Shown here: piece by piece, positions 14,200-22,737 of the stretch
Layout: each line of letters begins with the position of its first letter
How positions within the stretch are numbered: position 1 is the stretch's first letter
From: Clostridiales bacterium UBA7568
Lineage (GTDB): Bacteria; Bacillota; Clostridia; Oscillospirales; CAG-272
Length of the DNA stretch: 64,000 bases
Reading direction: 5' to 3'
Assembly (NCBI GenBank): GCA_002479075.1
Contig: DLLG01000004.1
Span: 243,932 to 307,931 of the forward strand
Made by a program: the position numbers and the translations under genes
Notes under the pieces: model-generated
The model's database searches: none
What the model was told of the DNA's origin: nothing
What the model saw: the letters and a program-made list of their open reading frames with translations, nothing else

Positions 14200-16638
14200 A
14201 TGAATACAGAAAGCGAAGTTATAAAAAAAGTTGTTTTGCCCTGCATAGCGATGAGGGGTGTTGTGGCTTTTCCGAAGATATCGGTCAACCTTGAAATCGG
14301 CAGATCGGCATCAAAGAGAGCTTGTGATGTTGCCCTCGGAGCAGACGGGCTTGTTATGCTTGTGTGCCAGAGAGATTCGTTTATCGAAGAGCCCTCGAAG
14401 GACGATGTTTATACCGTCGGCGTGACGGCGAAAATAAAACAGCTCGTAAAGACAGAGGAAGGTGTCTATCGCACGCTTATGGAGCCGATTGCGCGCGCGG
14501 AGATAACCGATTTTTACCGCGTCGGCAGATATGCGATCGCGGAGGGACTTGAAAAAACTGCGGAATATACAGCAACCTCCGAGGAGACCTCGGCGGTATT
14601 GCGCGAGATAAGAAGAACCGTTGCCGAAATATCCTCGCTTTTGCCGATGTTTTCGGATGACGTTTATGCACAGGTCAACCGGACAAACGACGTCTCGCTC
14701 CTTTGCGACTTCATTGCGGCAAATGTCATAGCCGATATCGAAAAGCGTCAGTCGCTGCTTGAAATATTTGACCCCTCCCAGAGGGCACTGTCGCTTCTGA
14801 CGGAGCTCCAGCAGGAGAGACTGATAATGCTGACGGAGAAGAAGATCAATCGCAAGGTACACGAAAGAATAGACAAAAACCAGCGTGACTATTATCTCCG
14901 CGAGCAGATCAAGGCGATAAAAAGCGAGCTCGGCGAGGACGAGGAGTTCGATGATGACGACCTTGCCGAATACTACGAAAAGATAAAAAAGGCAAAACTG
15001 CCGGAGGAGATGCGTGAGAAGCTCGTAAAGGAGCTGAAGAAGCTTTCCAAAATGCCGTTCGGCTCGGCAGAGGGAGGCGTCGTCAGAAACTATATAGAGA
15101 CCTGCCTTGAAATTCCGTTCGGCAAGGAGACCAAGGACCGTATCGATATAGATCAGGCGAGAAAAATACTTGACGAGGATCACGACGGTCTGGAGGAGGT
15201 CAAGGCAAGGATAATCGAATATCTTGCGGCGCTGAAGCTGAATCCGGAGCTGAAAAATCAGGTGCTTTGCCTCGTCGGTCCTCCCGGAACGGGAAAGACG
15301 TCCGTCGCCTCTTCAATCGCAAGAGCGATGAACAGAAAGTTCGTCCGTATTTCGCTCGGCGGCGTTCGTGATGAAGCGGACATCAGAGGACACAGAAAAA
15401 CCTATATCGGCTCAATGCCGGGAAGAATAATCAATGCGCTGACGCAGGCGGGATCGATGAACCCCTTGATTCTTATGGACGAGGTCGATAAGCTCACCCG
15501 TGATTCGCACGGCGACCCCGCATCGGCGCTTCTCGAAGTGCTTGATACGGAGCAGAACAAGACCTTCCGCGACCATTTCATCGAAACGCCGATCGACCTT
15601 TCGGATTGTCTCTTTATCACAACGGCAAACACTCTTTCGACTATCCCCCAGCCGCTTATCGACAGGATGGAGATTGTCGAAATGAAGATATATACAAGGG
15701 CGGAGAAGTTTTCGATCGCCCGTCATCATCTCATCCCGAAGCAGGAAAAGCGTCACGGCTTGAGCGGCAGAACGCTGAAGATAGATGATGGCGCGCTTTA
15801 TGCGATAATCGACGAATACACCTCAGAGGCGGGTGTGCGTCAGCTTGAAAGAATGATTGCAAAATGCTGTCGCAGGGCAGCAAAGGAGATCGTCTGCGAC
15901 GGGAAAAAGAGCGTCCGCGTGTCAATTAAAAATCTTTCGGACTACGTTGGCACGGAGAGAATGTCAAAGGACAGAATCCTTCCCGAAAACGAAGTCGGCA
16001 CGGTCTGCGGAATGGCATATACGGAGCTTGGCGGCGAGATAATGCGCATTGAAGCGCTCGCTCTTGACGGAGCGGGAAAGATCGAGCTGACGGGCAGTCT
16101 CGGAAACGTTATGAGAGAGTCTGCGCAGGCGGCGATGAGCTTTGTGCGCTCGCGTGCCTCGTCGCTCGGTATCGATCCGGAGTTTTACAAGAAAAAGGAT
16201 ATACACATTCATTTCCCCGAAGGCGCCATTCCGAAGGACGGACCCTCTGCGGGAGTTGCGATTGCCGTTGCGATAGTCAGCGAGCTTACGGGGATAGCCG
16301 TCCGTCGCGACGTTGCGATGACCGGCGAGATCACCCTGCGCGGCAGAGTGCTTGCGATAGGCGGTCTGCGCGAAAAAACAATGGCGGCATATCTTGCGGG
16401 CGTAAAGACGATAATATTGCCCGAGGAAAACCGCAAGGACGAAAACGAGATCCTTCCCGAGGTGAAGGAAAACGTTGAAATCATATACATATCAAGCGCC
16501 GATGAGGCTGTCAGACTTGCGCTCTGCGCAGAACCGAAGGCGGCGGAGCAGGCTGCGAAGGGCGATGAAAAAAGCGACGGAGCATATGTTCCCGTTGCCG
16601 AAAAACGCAACCGCAGGACACGCATCGAGGCAAAATAA
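14200..16638 (+). CDS. lon: ATP-dependent protease Lon (LonA)
   Basis: An 812-residue cytoplasmic AAA+ serine protease that removes damaged and regulatory proteins. The N-terminal LAN domain (about 1-200) is followed by a helical segment with Arg/Lys-rich coils. The AAA+ module has Walker A GPPGTGKT (360-367) and Walker B LILMDEVDK. The peptidase domain carries the Ser683 (KDGPSAG) and Lys726 (GGLREK) dyad. The length matches LonA. AAAAAGGAC precedes the ATG. It heads a run of close genes (gap of 16 bp to engB), the usual lon-engB order of Firmicutes. Confidence 0.97.
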   Translation: MNTESEVIKKVVLPCIAMRGVVAFPKISVNLEIGRSASKRACDVALGADGLVMLVCQRDSFIEEPSKDDVYTVGVTAKIKQLVKTEEGVYRTLMEPIARAEITDFYRVGRYAIAEGLEKTAEYTATSEETSAVLREIRRTVAEISSLLPMFSDDVYAQVNRTNDVSLLCDFIAANVIADIEKRQSLLEIFDPSQRALSLLTELQQERLIMLTEKKINRKVHERIDKNQRDYYLREQIKAIKSELGEDEEFDDDDLAEYYEKIKKAKLPEEMREKLVKELKKLSKMPFGSAEGGVVRNYIETCLEIPFGKETKDRIDIDQARKILDEDHDGLEEVKARIIEYLAALKLNPELKNQVLCLVGPPGTGKTSVASSIARAMNRKFVRISLGGVRDEADIRGHRKTYIGSMPGRIINALTQAGSMNPLILMDEVDKLTRDSHGDPASALLEVLDTEQNKTFRDHFIETPIDLSDCLFITTANTLSTIPQPLIDRMEIVEMKIYTRAEKFSIARHHLIPKQEKRHGLSGRTLKIDDGALYAIIDEYTSEAGVRQLERMIAKCCRRAAKEIVCDGKKSVRVSIKNLSDYVGTERMSKDRILPENEVGTVCGMAYTELGGEIMRIEALALDGAGKIELTGSLGNVMRESAQAAMSFVRSRASSLGIDPEFYKKKDIHIHFPEGAIPKDGPSAGVAIAVAIVSELTGIAVRRDVAMTGEITLRGRVLAIGGLREKTMAAYLAGVKTIILPEENRKDENEILPEVKENVEIIYISSADEAVRLALCAEPKAAEQAAKGDEKSDGAYVPVAEKRNRRTRIEAK

Positions 16639-16654
16639 AAGACAGGAGAAAACG

Positions 16655-17260
16655 ATGAAATTCAACCTTGCAAAAGCGGAGTTTGCACTCTCCGCCGGCA
16701 GAGCAAATCAGTTTCCGCGCGACGGCAGACCGCAGATTGCAATGTCCGGACGGTCGAACGTCGGCAAAAGCTCGCTGATAAATACGGTTCTCGGAAGAAA
16801 AAAGCTGGCGAGAACGAGCTCCGAACCGGGAAAGACGATAACCGTCAATTTCTATGATATAGACAGCAAATTTTATCTCGTTGACCTGCCGGGCTACGGA
16901 TATGCAAAGCGTTCCGAATCGGAGAAAAGGGTCTGGTCATCGCTGACAAACGGCTATCTTACGGGCGATTGCGCCCCGTCACTTGTGCTTCAGCTTGTCG
17001 ACCTCAAGGTCGGACCGACGGGCGACGACTGTATGATGTTTGACTGGCTCGATAAATCCGGAATACCTTATGTGATCGTCGCGACGAAGGCCGATAAGCT
17101 CAACAAGACAGACAGAAAGCGCAATTTCGAAGCCCTCTGCGACCATCCTCTTCTGAACCCTCCGATGGCGGCGGAGAAAATAAAAGTGATTGCCTTTTCA
17201 TCGCTTACGGGCGAAGGAAAGGACGATGTCATCTCCGTTATATCGGAGCATCTGAAATAA
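16655..17260 (+). CDS. engB: Ribosome biogenesis GTPase EngB/YsxC
   Basis: A 201-residue TRAFAC GTPase needed for 50S subunit maturation. G1 is GRSNVGKSS (about 31-39), G2 lies around the conserved PGKTITVNFY, G3 is DLPGYG, G4 is TKADK and G5 is SSLTGEG. The N-terminal AEFALSAGRANQFP matches the family. The ATG at MKFNLAKAEF follows GACAGGAG; a longer in-frame reading overlapping lon has no SD. Confidence 0.96.
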   Translation: MKFNLAKAEFALSAGRANQFPRDGRPQIAMSGRSNVGKSSLINTVLGRKKLARTSSEPGKTITVNFYDIDSKFYLVDLPGYGYAKRSESEKRVWSSLTNGYLTGDCAPSLVLQLVDLKVGPTGDDCMMFDWLDKSGIPYVIVATKADKLNKTDRKRNFEALCDHPLLNPPMAAEKIKVIAFSSLTGEGKDDVISVISEHLK

Positions 17261-17278
17261 ACAAAGGAGCCCGAGCTT

Positions 17279-17977
17279 ATGCTTATTAACCTGATACAGG
17301 GACTCATCAGCGGACAGGACAACTTCAAAAGCGTTCTGATACAGTTGCTGATAACGATCCCGATTGTGCTTATATCGCTGACCGTGCACGAATTTTCGCA
17401 TGGCTACGCTTCATACCTTCTCGGCGACAATACGGCGAGAAACTACGGCAGACTGACGCTCAATCCCTTAAAACACCTTGATCCGATCGGCACGCTCTGT
17501 ATGCTTCTTTTCGGCTTCGGCTGGGCAAAGCCGTGCCCCGTGAACCCCAGATACTATAAGCATCCGAGGAGCGGTATGGCGATAACAGCCGCTGCAGGCC
17601 CGCTTTCAAACATAATTCTGGCATTTCTGAATCTGATATTTATGAACCTTGTCGGGATAATACCGGTGAGCGGAGAGGGATTTGGTACGACAATTGTCAG
17701 CGTTGCATATCTCTTCTTCTATCTGATGTCTGTTATGAATATCTATCTCGCCGTGTTCAACCTCATCCCCGTTCCTCCTCTTGACGGCTCGAGAATACTT
17801 TTCATCTTCCTGCCGACGAAAGCGTATTTCGGCATAATGAAATATGAAAGATATATCCAGGTCGCGCTGCTTGTTCTTCTTTATCTCGGCGTGTTTGACG
17901 GTACTATCGGCTGGGTTGCGGACAAAATCCTTTACGGAATGAACTGGCTCATAACCCGTATACCGATTTTCGGATAA
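17279..17977 (+). CDS. Site-2 protease family membrane metalloprotease (M50)
   Basis: A 232-residue integral membrane zinc protease. HEFSHGYASYLLGD (about 38-51) supplies the HExxH-type zinc motif inside a membrane helix, and NLIPVPPLDGSRI (about 161-173) supplies the third ligand Asp. About five to six transmembrane helices are seen. This short form lacks a PDZ domain and belongs to the YwhC/FtsH-adjacent clade often placed next to scpA in Clostridia. AAAGGAG precedes the start. The substrate is unknown. Confidence 0.9.
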   Translation: MLINLIQGLISGQDNFKSVLIQLLITIPIVLISLTVHEFSHGYASYLLGDNTARNYGRLTLNPLKHLDPIGTLCMLLFGFGWAKPCPVNPRYYKHPRSGMAITAAAGPLSNIILAFLNLIFMNLVGIIPVSGEGFGTTIVSVAYLFFYLMSVMNIYLAVFNLIPVPPLDGSRILFIFLPTKAYFGIMKYERYIQVALLVLLYLGVFDGTIGWVADKILYGMNWLITRIPIFG

Positions 17978-18001
17978 TCAAAAGACAGGAGAAAAAAGCA
18001 G

Positions 18002-18769
18002 TTGGAGCTTGTGTTCAAAACGGAGGAATACGAAGGCCCGCTTGACCTTCTCCTTTCTCTGATTTCAAAAAATAAAATGAGCATTTTCGATATACGCATA
18101 TCGGAGCTTTTTGAGCAGTATATGGCATATGTTGACGAAATGCAGAAGCTCGATATGGAGATAGCGGGCGAATTCATCACTATGGCTGCGGAGCTTATGT
18201 ATATAAAAAGCAAAATGCTGCTTCCAAAGCCCGAAGAAGAGGATCCGAGGCAGGAGCTTGTCCGCAAGCTGATGGAATATAAGACGGCAAAGGAAGCGGC
18301 GAAGCTGCTTTCGGAGCGGGAGAGCGAATTTGCCGGCAGATTTGAAAAGGACACGGACGAGATAAAACCGTCGTTCGACGATAACGTCCGTATGGATTCC
18401 GCATTGCTTTCCGCCGCGCTTGCAAAGATCTTCCTCCGAGACGCAGAGAGAAGAGAAGCGGAAAGGCTCGCCCCGATGGAGGCGATCGCGCCGATGGTGA
18501 GAAGAAAGGTTGTTTCCGTCAGCGGAAGGGTAATGTTTATTATGCGAAAGATGTACAGAAGGGGATCCGTGCATTTTGAAGAAATATTCGAAGGTGCCGA
18601 GGGGCGCTCGGAAATAATAACAATATTTTATGCTCTGCTTGAACTCCTTCGGACGGGCAGGGTGACAATGAAAAGAGCCGAAGGCGATGTCGACGGAACA
18701 AATATAATTCTGGGCTTGAGTTATGCTCACGCCCGTGACGAAAAGAGCGGAAGTGAAACCGATGAATGA
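18002..18769 (+). CDS. scpA: Segregation and condensation protein A
   Basis: A 255-residue kleisin of the bacterial SMC condensin. The N-terminal SMC-binding region has YEGPLDLLLSLISKNKMSIFDI (about 9-30). The acidic middle and C-terminal winged helix (GSVHFEEIFEGAEGRSEIITIFYALLELLR) bind SMC and ScpB. The start is TTG: AGGAG (17987-17991) lies 10 nt before it and 19 nt before the next GTG. It overlaps scpB by 8 nt. Confidence 0.95.
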   Translation: MELVFKTEEYEGPLDLLLSLISKNKMSIFDIRISELFEQYMAYVDEMQKLDMEIAGEFITMAAELMYIKSKMLLPKPEEEDPRQELVRKLMEYKTAKEAAKLLSERESEFAGRFEKDTDEIKPSFDDNVRMDSALLSAALAKIFLRDAERREAERLAPMEAIAPMVRRKVVSVSGRVMFIMRKMYRRGSVHFEEIFEGAEGRSEIITIFYALLELLRTGRVTMKRAEGDVDGTNIILGLSYAHARDEKSGSETDE

Positions 18770-19310
18770 CGAAAAAATACTGACAACGAGCGAAATGAAG
18801 CGCATAATTGAGGCGGTGCTCTTTGCCGCAGGACACCCGGTTACCTTTGCAAAGCTGGCAGAGGTTATGGGCGTGGACGAGGAGACGGCAAAGAACGTTG
18901 TGCTTGAATATAAGGACGAATACGAGGGCGATTTTCCCCGCGGGATCCAGCTCCTTGTGCTCGGAAAGGCTTGTCAGCTTGTAACAAAAGAGGCATTTGC
19001 GGATTATGTCAAGGCTGCGCTCGGCATACGCGACGGAGGAAACCTTTCGCGCGCCTCGCTTGAAACGCTTGCGATAATCGCATATAACCAGCCCGTGACA
19101 CGCTCGTATATCGAACAGGTGCGCGGGGCGGACAGTTCGTATTCCGTCGGCGTGCTTTCCGAAAGGGAGCTCATTGAGGAGGTCGGGCGGCTTGAAGTGC
19201 CCGGCAGACCACGACTTTACGGTACTACGGAAAAATTTCTCCGCATCTTCGGGCTTTCGTCGATAGAGGAGCTGCCGCCGATAAAAACATCGACGGGCGA
19301 GAGCCTATGA
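18762..19310 (+). CDS. scpB: Segregation and condensation protein B
   Basis: A 182-residue partner of ScpA in the SMC complex, with two winged helices. Family signatures EAVLFAAGHPVTFAKLAEVMG, ETLAIIAYNQPVTRSYIEQVRG and LYGTTEKFLRIFGLSSIEELP are present. The ATG at MNDEKILTTSEMK overlaps the scpA 3' end. It overlaps the DUF2953 gene by 4 nt (ATGA). Confidence 0.95.
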   Translation: MNDEKILTTSEMKRIIEAVLFAAGHPVTFAKLAEVMGVDEETAKNVVLEYKDEYEGDFPRGIQLLVLGKACQLVTKEAFADYVKAALGIRDGGNLSRASLETLAIIAYNQPVTRSYIEQVRGADSSYSVGVLSERELIEEVGRLEVPGRPRLYGTTEKFLRIFGLSSIEELPPIKTSTGESL

Positions 19311-19951
19311 CGGCGCTGATAATCATCGGCGCAATCCTTTTTGTCATTGCTCTGATACTTTTTCTTCCTGTTCATATAACGGCTTGCGTAAAAGACGATG
19401 CGAAAGTCTTTTTACGGGTACTTTTCGTTAAGATAAAACTGTTTCCCGCAGCGAAGAAAAAGCCGAAGAAGAAGGCAAAGGAGAAAAAGCAAAAGCAGGA
19501 AAAGAAAGAGGACAAGCCCGAAAAAAAGAAAAAAGAAAAGCGGGATATTCCGGAACTTATTCATTCGGTTGCGGATGTGCTTTCCGTTTTTATCAGGCAG
19601 TTTTCAAAGCACGTTAAAATCAGAGTTTTGCGGTATAAAATAATAATAGGGACAGGCGACGCGGCGAAAACCGCCTTGCTTTACGGAGCCGCGGAGCAGG
19701 CGACGGCATATCTGTTTGCCGTCCTCGGCGAAAACATAAATTTTGCTTTTTCAAAGAAAAATTCGCTCGTATGGGGCGATTTTACGAGCGAAAAAACCGT
19801 GGCGGACGTAAAGATAGACGTCAGCATAAACGTTTTCGGCGCGCTTGCGATGGTATTGCCGACCTTTATGGCATACGTCCGCAATTTCGGTATGCCGAAG
19901 ACAAAAAGCGAAGATAAAACCCAATCGGAGGAGACTCCGGGAAAGGAATAA
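19307..19951 (+). CDS. DUF2953 family membrane protein
   Basis: A 214-residue protein with one N-terminal transmembrane helix (about 3-22), a DUF2953-like core (VHITACVKDDAKVFLRVLFVKIKLFP, then VRVLRYKIIIGTGDAAKTALLYGAAEQA) and a C-terminal hydrophobic stretch. A highly charged Lys/Glu-rich linker at about 50-85 interrupts the domain. Homologues sit between scpB and gerW in many Clostridia and Bacillus, suggesting a shared but undefined role. Function is unknown. Confidence 0.85.
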   Translation: MTALIIIGAILFVIALILFLPVHITACVKDDAKVFLRVLFVKIKLFPAAKKKPKKKAKEKKQKQEKKEDKPEKKKKEKRDIPELIHSVADVLSVFIRQFSKHVKIRVLRYKIIIGTGDAAKTALLYGAAEQATAYLFAVLGENINFAFSKKNSLVWGDFTSEKTVADVKIDVSINVFGALAMVLPTFMAYVRNFGMPKTKSEDKTQSEETPGKE

Positions 19952-19957
19952 AAACTT

Positions 19958-20416
19958 ATGGAAGAAAACAAAATCAGCGGTCTTTTCTCATCAACTCTGG
20001 ACAGCGTAAAGGACGTTGTCGATTCAAACACCGTTATGGGCACGCCGATAATTACGACGTCCGGAACGACGATCATCCCCGTTTCGAAGGTTTCCGTCGG
20101 CTTTGTCGGCGGCGGGACCGACTTCGGCTCGAAGAAGGACGATAAGAAAAACTTCGGCGGCGGAGGAGGCACGGGCGTTTCGGCAACTCCGATAGGGTTT
20201 GTCGTTGTAAATGCCGAAGGCGACGTAAAATTCATCAGCGTTGAAAATCCGACGGGCGCAGACGGCGTTTCGCTCGGCGACATCGCCGAAAAGGCAAAGG
20301 GAATTATCGGCAAGATCAAGGAAATGATCGATAAAAAGAAAGCCGAAAAGGCAGAAAAAGCCGAAAAAGAAGACGCCTCAGAGGAAGAGGAAACAGACGC
20401 AGAGAACGCCGAATAA
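19958..20416 (+). CDS. gerW: GerW (YtfJ) family sporulation protein
   Basis: A 152-residue protein. Residues 20-110 hold the GerW core: DSNTVMGTPIITTSGTTIIPVSKVSVGFVGGG and GVSATPIGFVVVNAEGDVKFI. The Gly-rich middle and Lys/Glu-rich C-terminal tail are typical. In Bacillus subtilis GerW is needed for germination in response to some amino acids; homologues also occur in non-sporulating Clostridia, so it is not proof of sporulation. It lies 6 bp after DUF2953. Confidence 0.92.
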   Translation: MEENKISGLFSSTLDSVKDVVDSNTVMGTPIITTSGTTIIPVSKVSVGFVGGGTDFGSKKDDKKNFGGGGGTGVSATPIGFVVVNAEGDVKFISVENPTGADGVSLGDIAEKAKGIIGKIKEMIDKKKAEKAEKAEKEDASEEEETDAENAE

Positions 20417-20424
20417 AAAAGCGG

Positions 20425-20463
20425 AAAACCGCACATCATTTATAAAAAAATGAAGGCGGTTTT
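20425..20463 (+). promoter_or_regulatory. Hairpin covering the dacF ribosome binding site
   Basis: AAAACCGC (20425-20432) pairs with GCGGTTTT (20456-20463), with an inner TCATT/AATGA stem. The 3' arm contains the GGCGG of the presumptive SD and ends 2 nt before the dacF ATG. It may act as a weak terminator or as a translational control element. Confidence 0.55.
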
Positions 20464-20465
20464 GT

Positions 20466-21563
20466 ATGAAAATTAAAATTTTGGCGGCGGCTCTGTGCCT
20501 TGCGACGCTGTTTTCGGCGACGGTCTGTGCGGTGCCGTCTCCGGGCGATTCGGCGCGGGCGTCTGTCGTCATCGAGGCGGAATCCGGTGAGATTGTATTC
20601 GAAAAGAATGCGCACGAAAGAAAAGGCCCCGCGAGCACGACGAAGATTATGACGGCGCTCATCGCCCTTGAAAACGGCGACCCGGAGGAGCTCGTAAAAG
20701 TCGATGCGCGCGCTGTCGGAACGGAGGGTTCGAGCGCATATCTTTGTGCGGGTGAGAGCGTTTTGCTTTCGGACCTGCTTTATGCAATGATGCTCGGTTC
20801 GGCAAACGACGCTGCGGCGGCGATAGCGTATCACATCGGCGGCAGTATAGAAGGCTTTGCCGAAATGATGAACGCAAGGGCGGCGGAGCTCGGTCTTTCG
20901 GATACGCATTTTGAAAACCCTCACGGTCTTGACGGGGAGAGCCATTATACCTCGGCTTATGACCTCTCTATGATAGCGCGCGAGGCTCTGAAAAACGAAA
21001 AATTCAGGGAAATCGTTTCGACGAAAACGAAAGCGATAAAGCTCTCGGACGGAAATGTTTCCCGCGTTTTCAGAAATCATAACAGACTTCTCTTTGAATA
21101 CGGAGACATAATCGGCGTCAAAACGGGGTTTACGAAAAAGTGCGGCAGGACGCTTGTTTCAGCCGCGGAAAGGGACGGGGTGACCGTCATCTGCGTGACC
21201 CTTTGCGACGGCGACGACTGGCGCGATCATCGCAGGCTGCTTTCCGCCGGACTTGACCTTTATGAAAAGGTCACGCTTTGCAGAAGCGGAGAGTTGGAAA
21301 GCACGGTTCACGTCTGCGGCGGGGAAAAGGCGAGCGCAAGAGTTTCCTGCAAGGAGGAGCTTGCGGTTGTGCTCCCGAAAAATCACAGGAGGATAACGTC
21401 GTCCGTGTCGCTTCCGCCGTTTGTATATGCGGGTTTTGACGCAGGGAAAGAGCTTGGCTTCGTTACCTTTTATCTGGACGGCGAGCCGATCGGGAAAGTT
21501 GCGCTTGCGGCGGACGAGGGGTGCGATATAAAGCAAAAAAAGAAAAATATATTCGGGAAATGA
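20466..21563 (+). CDS. dacF: D-alanyl-D-alanine carboxypeptidase (DacF/DacB type)
   Basis: A 365-residue S11-family low-molecular-weight penicillin-binding protein that trims the terminal D-Ala of peptidoglycan. A signal peptide occupies residues 1-22. Active-site motifs are SxxK Ser57-Lys60 (ASTTKIM), SxN Ser112-Asn114 (GSAND) and KTG at about 219-221 (GVKTGFT). A C-terminal beta-rich domain (about 265-355) precedes a basic tail. The position after scpAB and gerW matches the sporulation-linked DacF/DacB neighbourhood. Confidence 0.95.
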   Translation: MKIKILAAALCLATLFSATVCAVPSPGDSARASVVIEAESGEIVFEKNAHERKGPASTTKIMTALIALENGDPEELVKVDARAVGTEGSSAYLCAGESVLLSDLLYAMMLGSANDAAAAIAYHIGGSIEGFAEMMNARAAELGLSDTHFENPHGLDGESHYTSAYDLSMIAREALKNEKFREIVSTKTKAIKLSDGNVSRVFRNHNRLLFEYGDIIGVKTGFTKKCGRTLVSAAERDGVTVICVTLCDGDDWRDHRRLLSAGLDLYEKVTLCRSGELESTVHVCGGEKASARVSCKEELAVVLPKNHRRITSSVSLPPFVYAGFDAGKELGFVTFYLDGEPIGKVALAADEGCDIKQKKKNIFGK

Positions 21564-21567
21564 GACA

Positions 21568-22284
21568 GTGGAAAAGATAAGAATTTCAAAATACCTTTCC
21601 GAGCAGGGGATAATGTCGCGCCGGACGGCGGACGAGGAGATCTCTGCGGGGAGGGTTTCGGTAAACGGCAAAACGGCGGAGCTCGGGCAGAAGATAGACC
21701 CCGGGAGTGACGTCGTTACATACAAGGGAAAGCCCGTCGGCGGCGAGGTCAGAAAGGTCTGTATAATGCTCAATAAGCCGAGAGGGTATATTACGACTAT
21801 GGAGGACGAGCGGGGCAGGAAGTGCGTTGCCGACCTCGTTTCGGACGTCGGCGTGCGGGTCTATCCGATCGGCAGGCTGGACAGGGACTCCGAGGGGCTC
21901 CTGCTGTTGACGAACGACGGCGAGCTTGCGAATATGCTCACCCACCCGAAATACCATAAACCGAAGGTGTATACGGTCAAGGTACGGGGCGAGGTTGACG
22001 AAAAAACAATAGAGCGGCTTGGTCGTCCGTTCAATATAGACGGCTACATAACAAAGCCGGCAGAGGTGAAAAAGCTTGGCGAGGCGGACGGGATAACGTC
22101 GCTTTCGATAAGGCTTTTCGAGGGCAGAAACCGGCAGATAAGAAAAATGTGCGATAAATGCTCGCTTGAGGTTGCGGAGTTGCGACGGATCTCGATAGGC
22201 GAGATAAGGCTTGGCGAACTTCCGTCCGGCAAATGGCGACAGCTTGACCCAGCACAGATAAAAAAGCTGAAAGGAGCGAACTGA
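21568..22284 (+). CDS. rluB: 23S rRNA pseudouridine synthase RluB/RsuA family
   Basis: A 238-residue RNA modification enzyme. The N-terminal S4 domain (RISKYLSEQGIMSRRTADEEI) binds RNA. The catalytic domain has PIGRLDRDSEGLLLLTNDGEL with the conserved catalytic Asp, and GRNRQIRKMCD. The start is GTG, 4 nt after the dacF stop and without a clear SD, so translational coupling is likely. The next gene begins directly at the base after its stop. Confidence 0.94.
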   Translation: MEKIRISKYLSEQGIMSRRTADEEISAGRVSVNGKTAELGQKIDPGSDVVTYKGKPVGGEVRKVCIMLNKPRGYITTMEDERGRKCVADLVSDVGVRVYPIGRLDRDSEGLLLLTNDGELANMLTHPKYHKPKVYTVKVRGEVDEKTIERLGRPFNIDGYITKPAEVKKLGEADGITSLSIRLFEGRNRQIRKMCDKCSLEVAELRRISIGEIRLGELPSGKWRQLDPAQIKKLKGAN

Positions 22285-22665
22285 ATGCTCAAGATAAGAC
22301 CTATAAGGGAAAAATCCGAGCAGGAGAGGATGTGCTCGCTGTGCGGAGTTGACTATAAGGAAAGCTATATGGCATACGGAGCGTATGAGGACGAAAATCC
22401 GCTCGGCGTCAGCCAGTTTTATATAAGCGGCGAGGCGGGGTATATAAGCGAGTTTGCGCCCGTAGCGAATACTTTCGACGGCGAGGCGATGTTTATCCTC
22501 GGCAGGGGAGTTGAAAATTTTATTGAGACCGTCGGCATAAGCGACGCTTACTACCTCGGCGAGGACACGGCGTTTGTCCGCTCGCTCGGTTTTTCGGAGA
22601 AAAACGGGAAATTATATATGAATCTTTCCGCATTTTTTGCAGACCCCTGCAAAAATAAAAAATAG
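22285..22665 (+). CDS. Small GNAT-like protein
   Basis: A 126-residue protein beginning MLKIRPIREKSEQERMC. The pattern (RPI start, a central beta strand GVSQFYISGEAGYISEFAP, and a closing AYYLGEDTAFVRSLGFSEKNGKLYMNL) suggests an N-acetyltransferase (GNAT) fold, but the acetyl-CoA loop R/Q-x-x-G-x-G/A is not evident. It abuts rluB and precedes prfB. It may be a regulatory or degenerate GNAT. Function is unknown. Confidence 0.7.
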   Translation: MLKIRPIREKSEQERMCSLCGVDYKESYMAYGAYEDENPLGVSQFYISGEAGYISEFAPVANTFDGEAMFILGRGVENFIETVGISDAYYLGEDTAFVRSLGFSEKNGKLYMNLSAFFADPCKNKK

Positions 22666-22668
22666 CGG

Positions 22669-22697
22669 TTTACAAACGGATTATTTTTTGATATAAT
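22669..22697 (+). promoter_or_regulatory. prfB promoter
   Basis: TTTACA (22669-22674), 17-bp spacer, TATAAT (22692-22697), directly after the stop of the preceding gene. Confidence 0.85.
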
Positions 22698-22737
22698 ATA
22701 AACAGGAAAGCCGATACCGGCGGAAGGACGTAACGAA

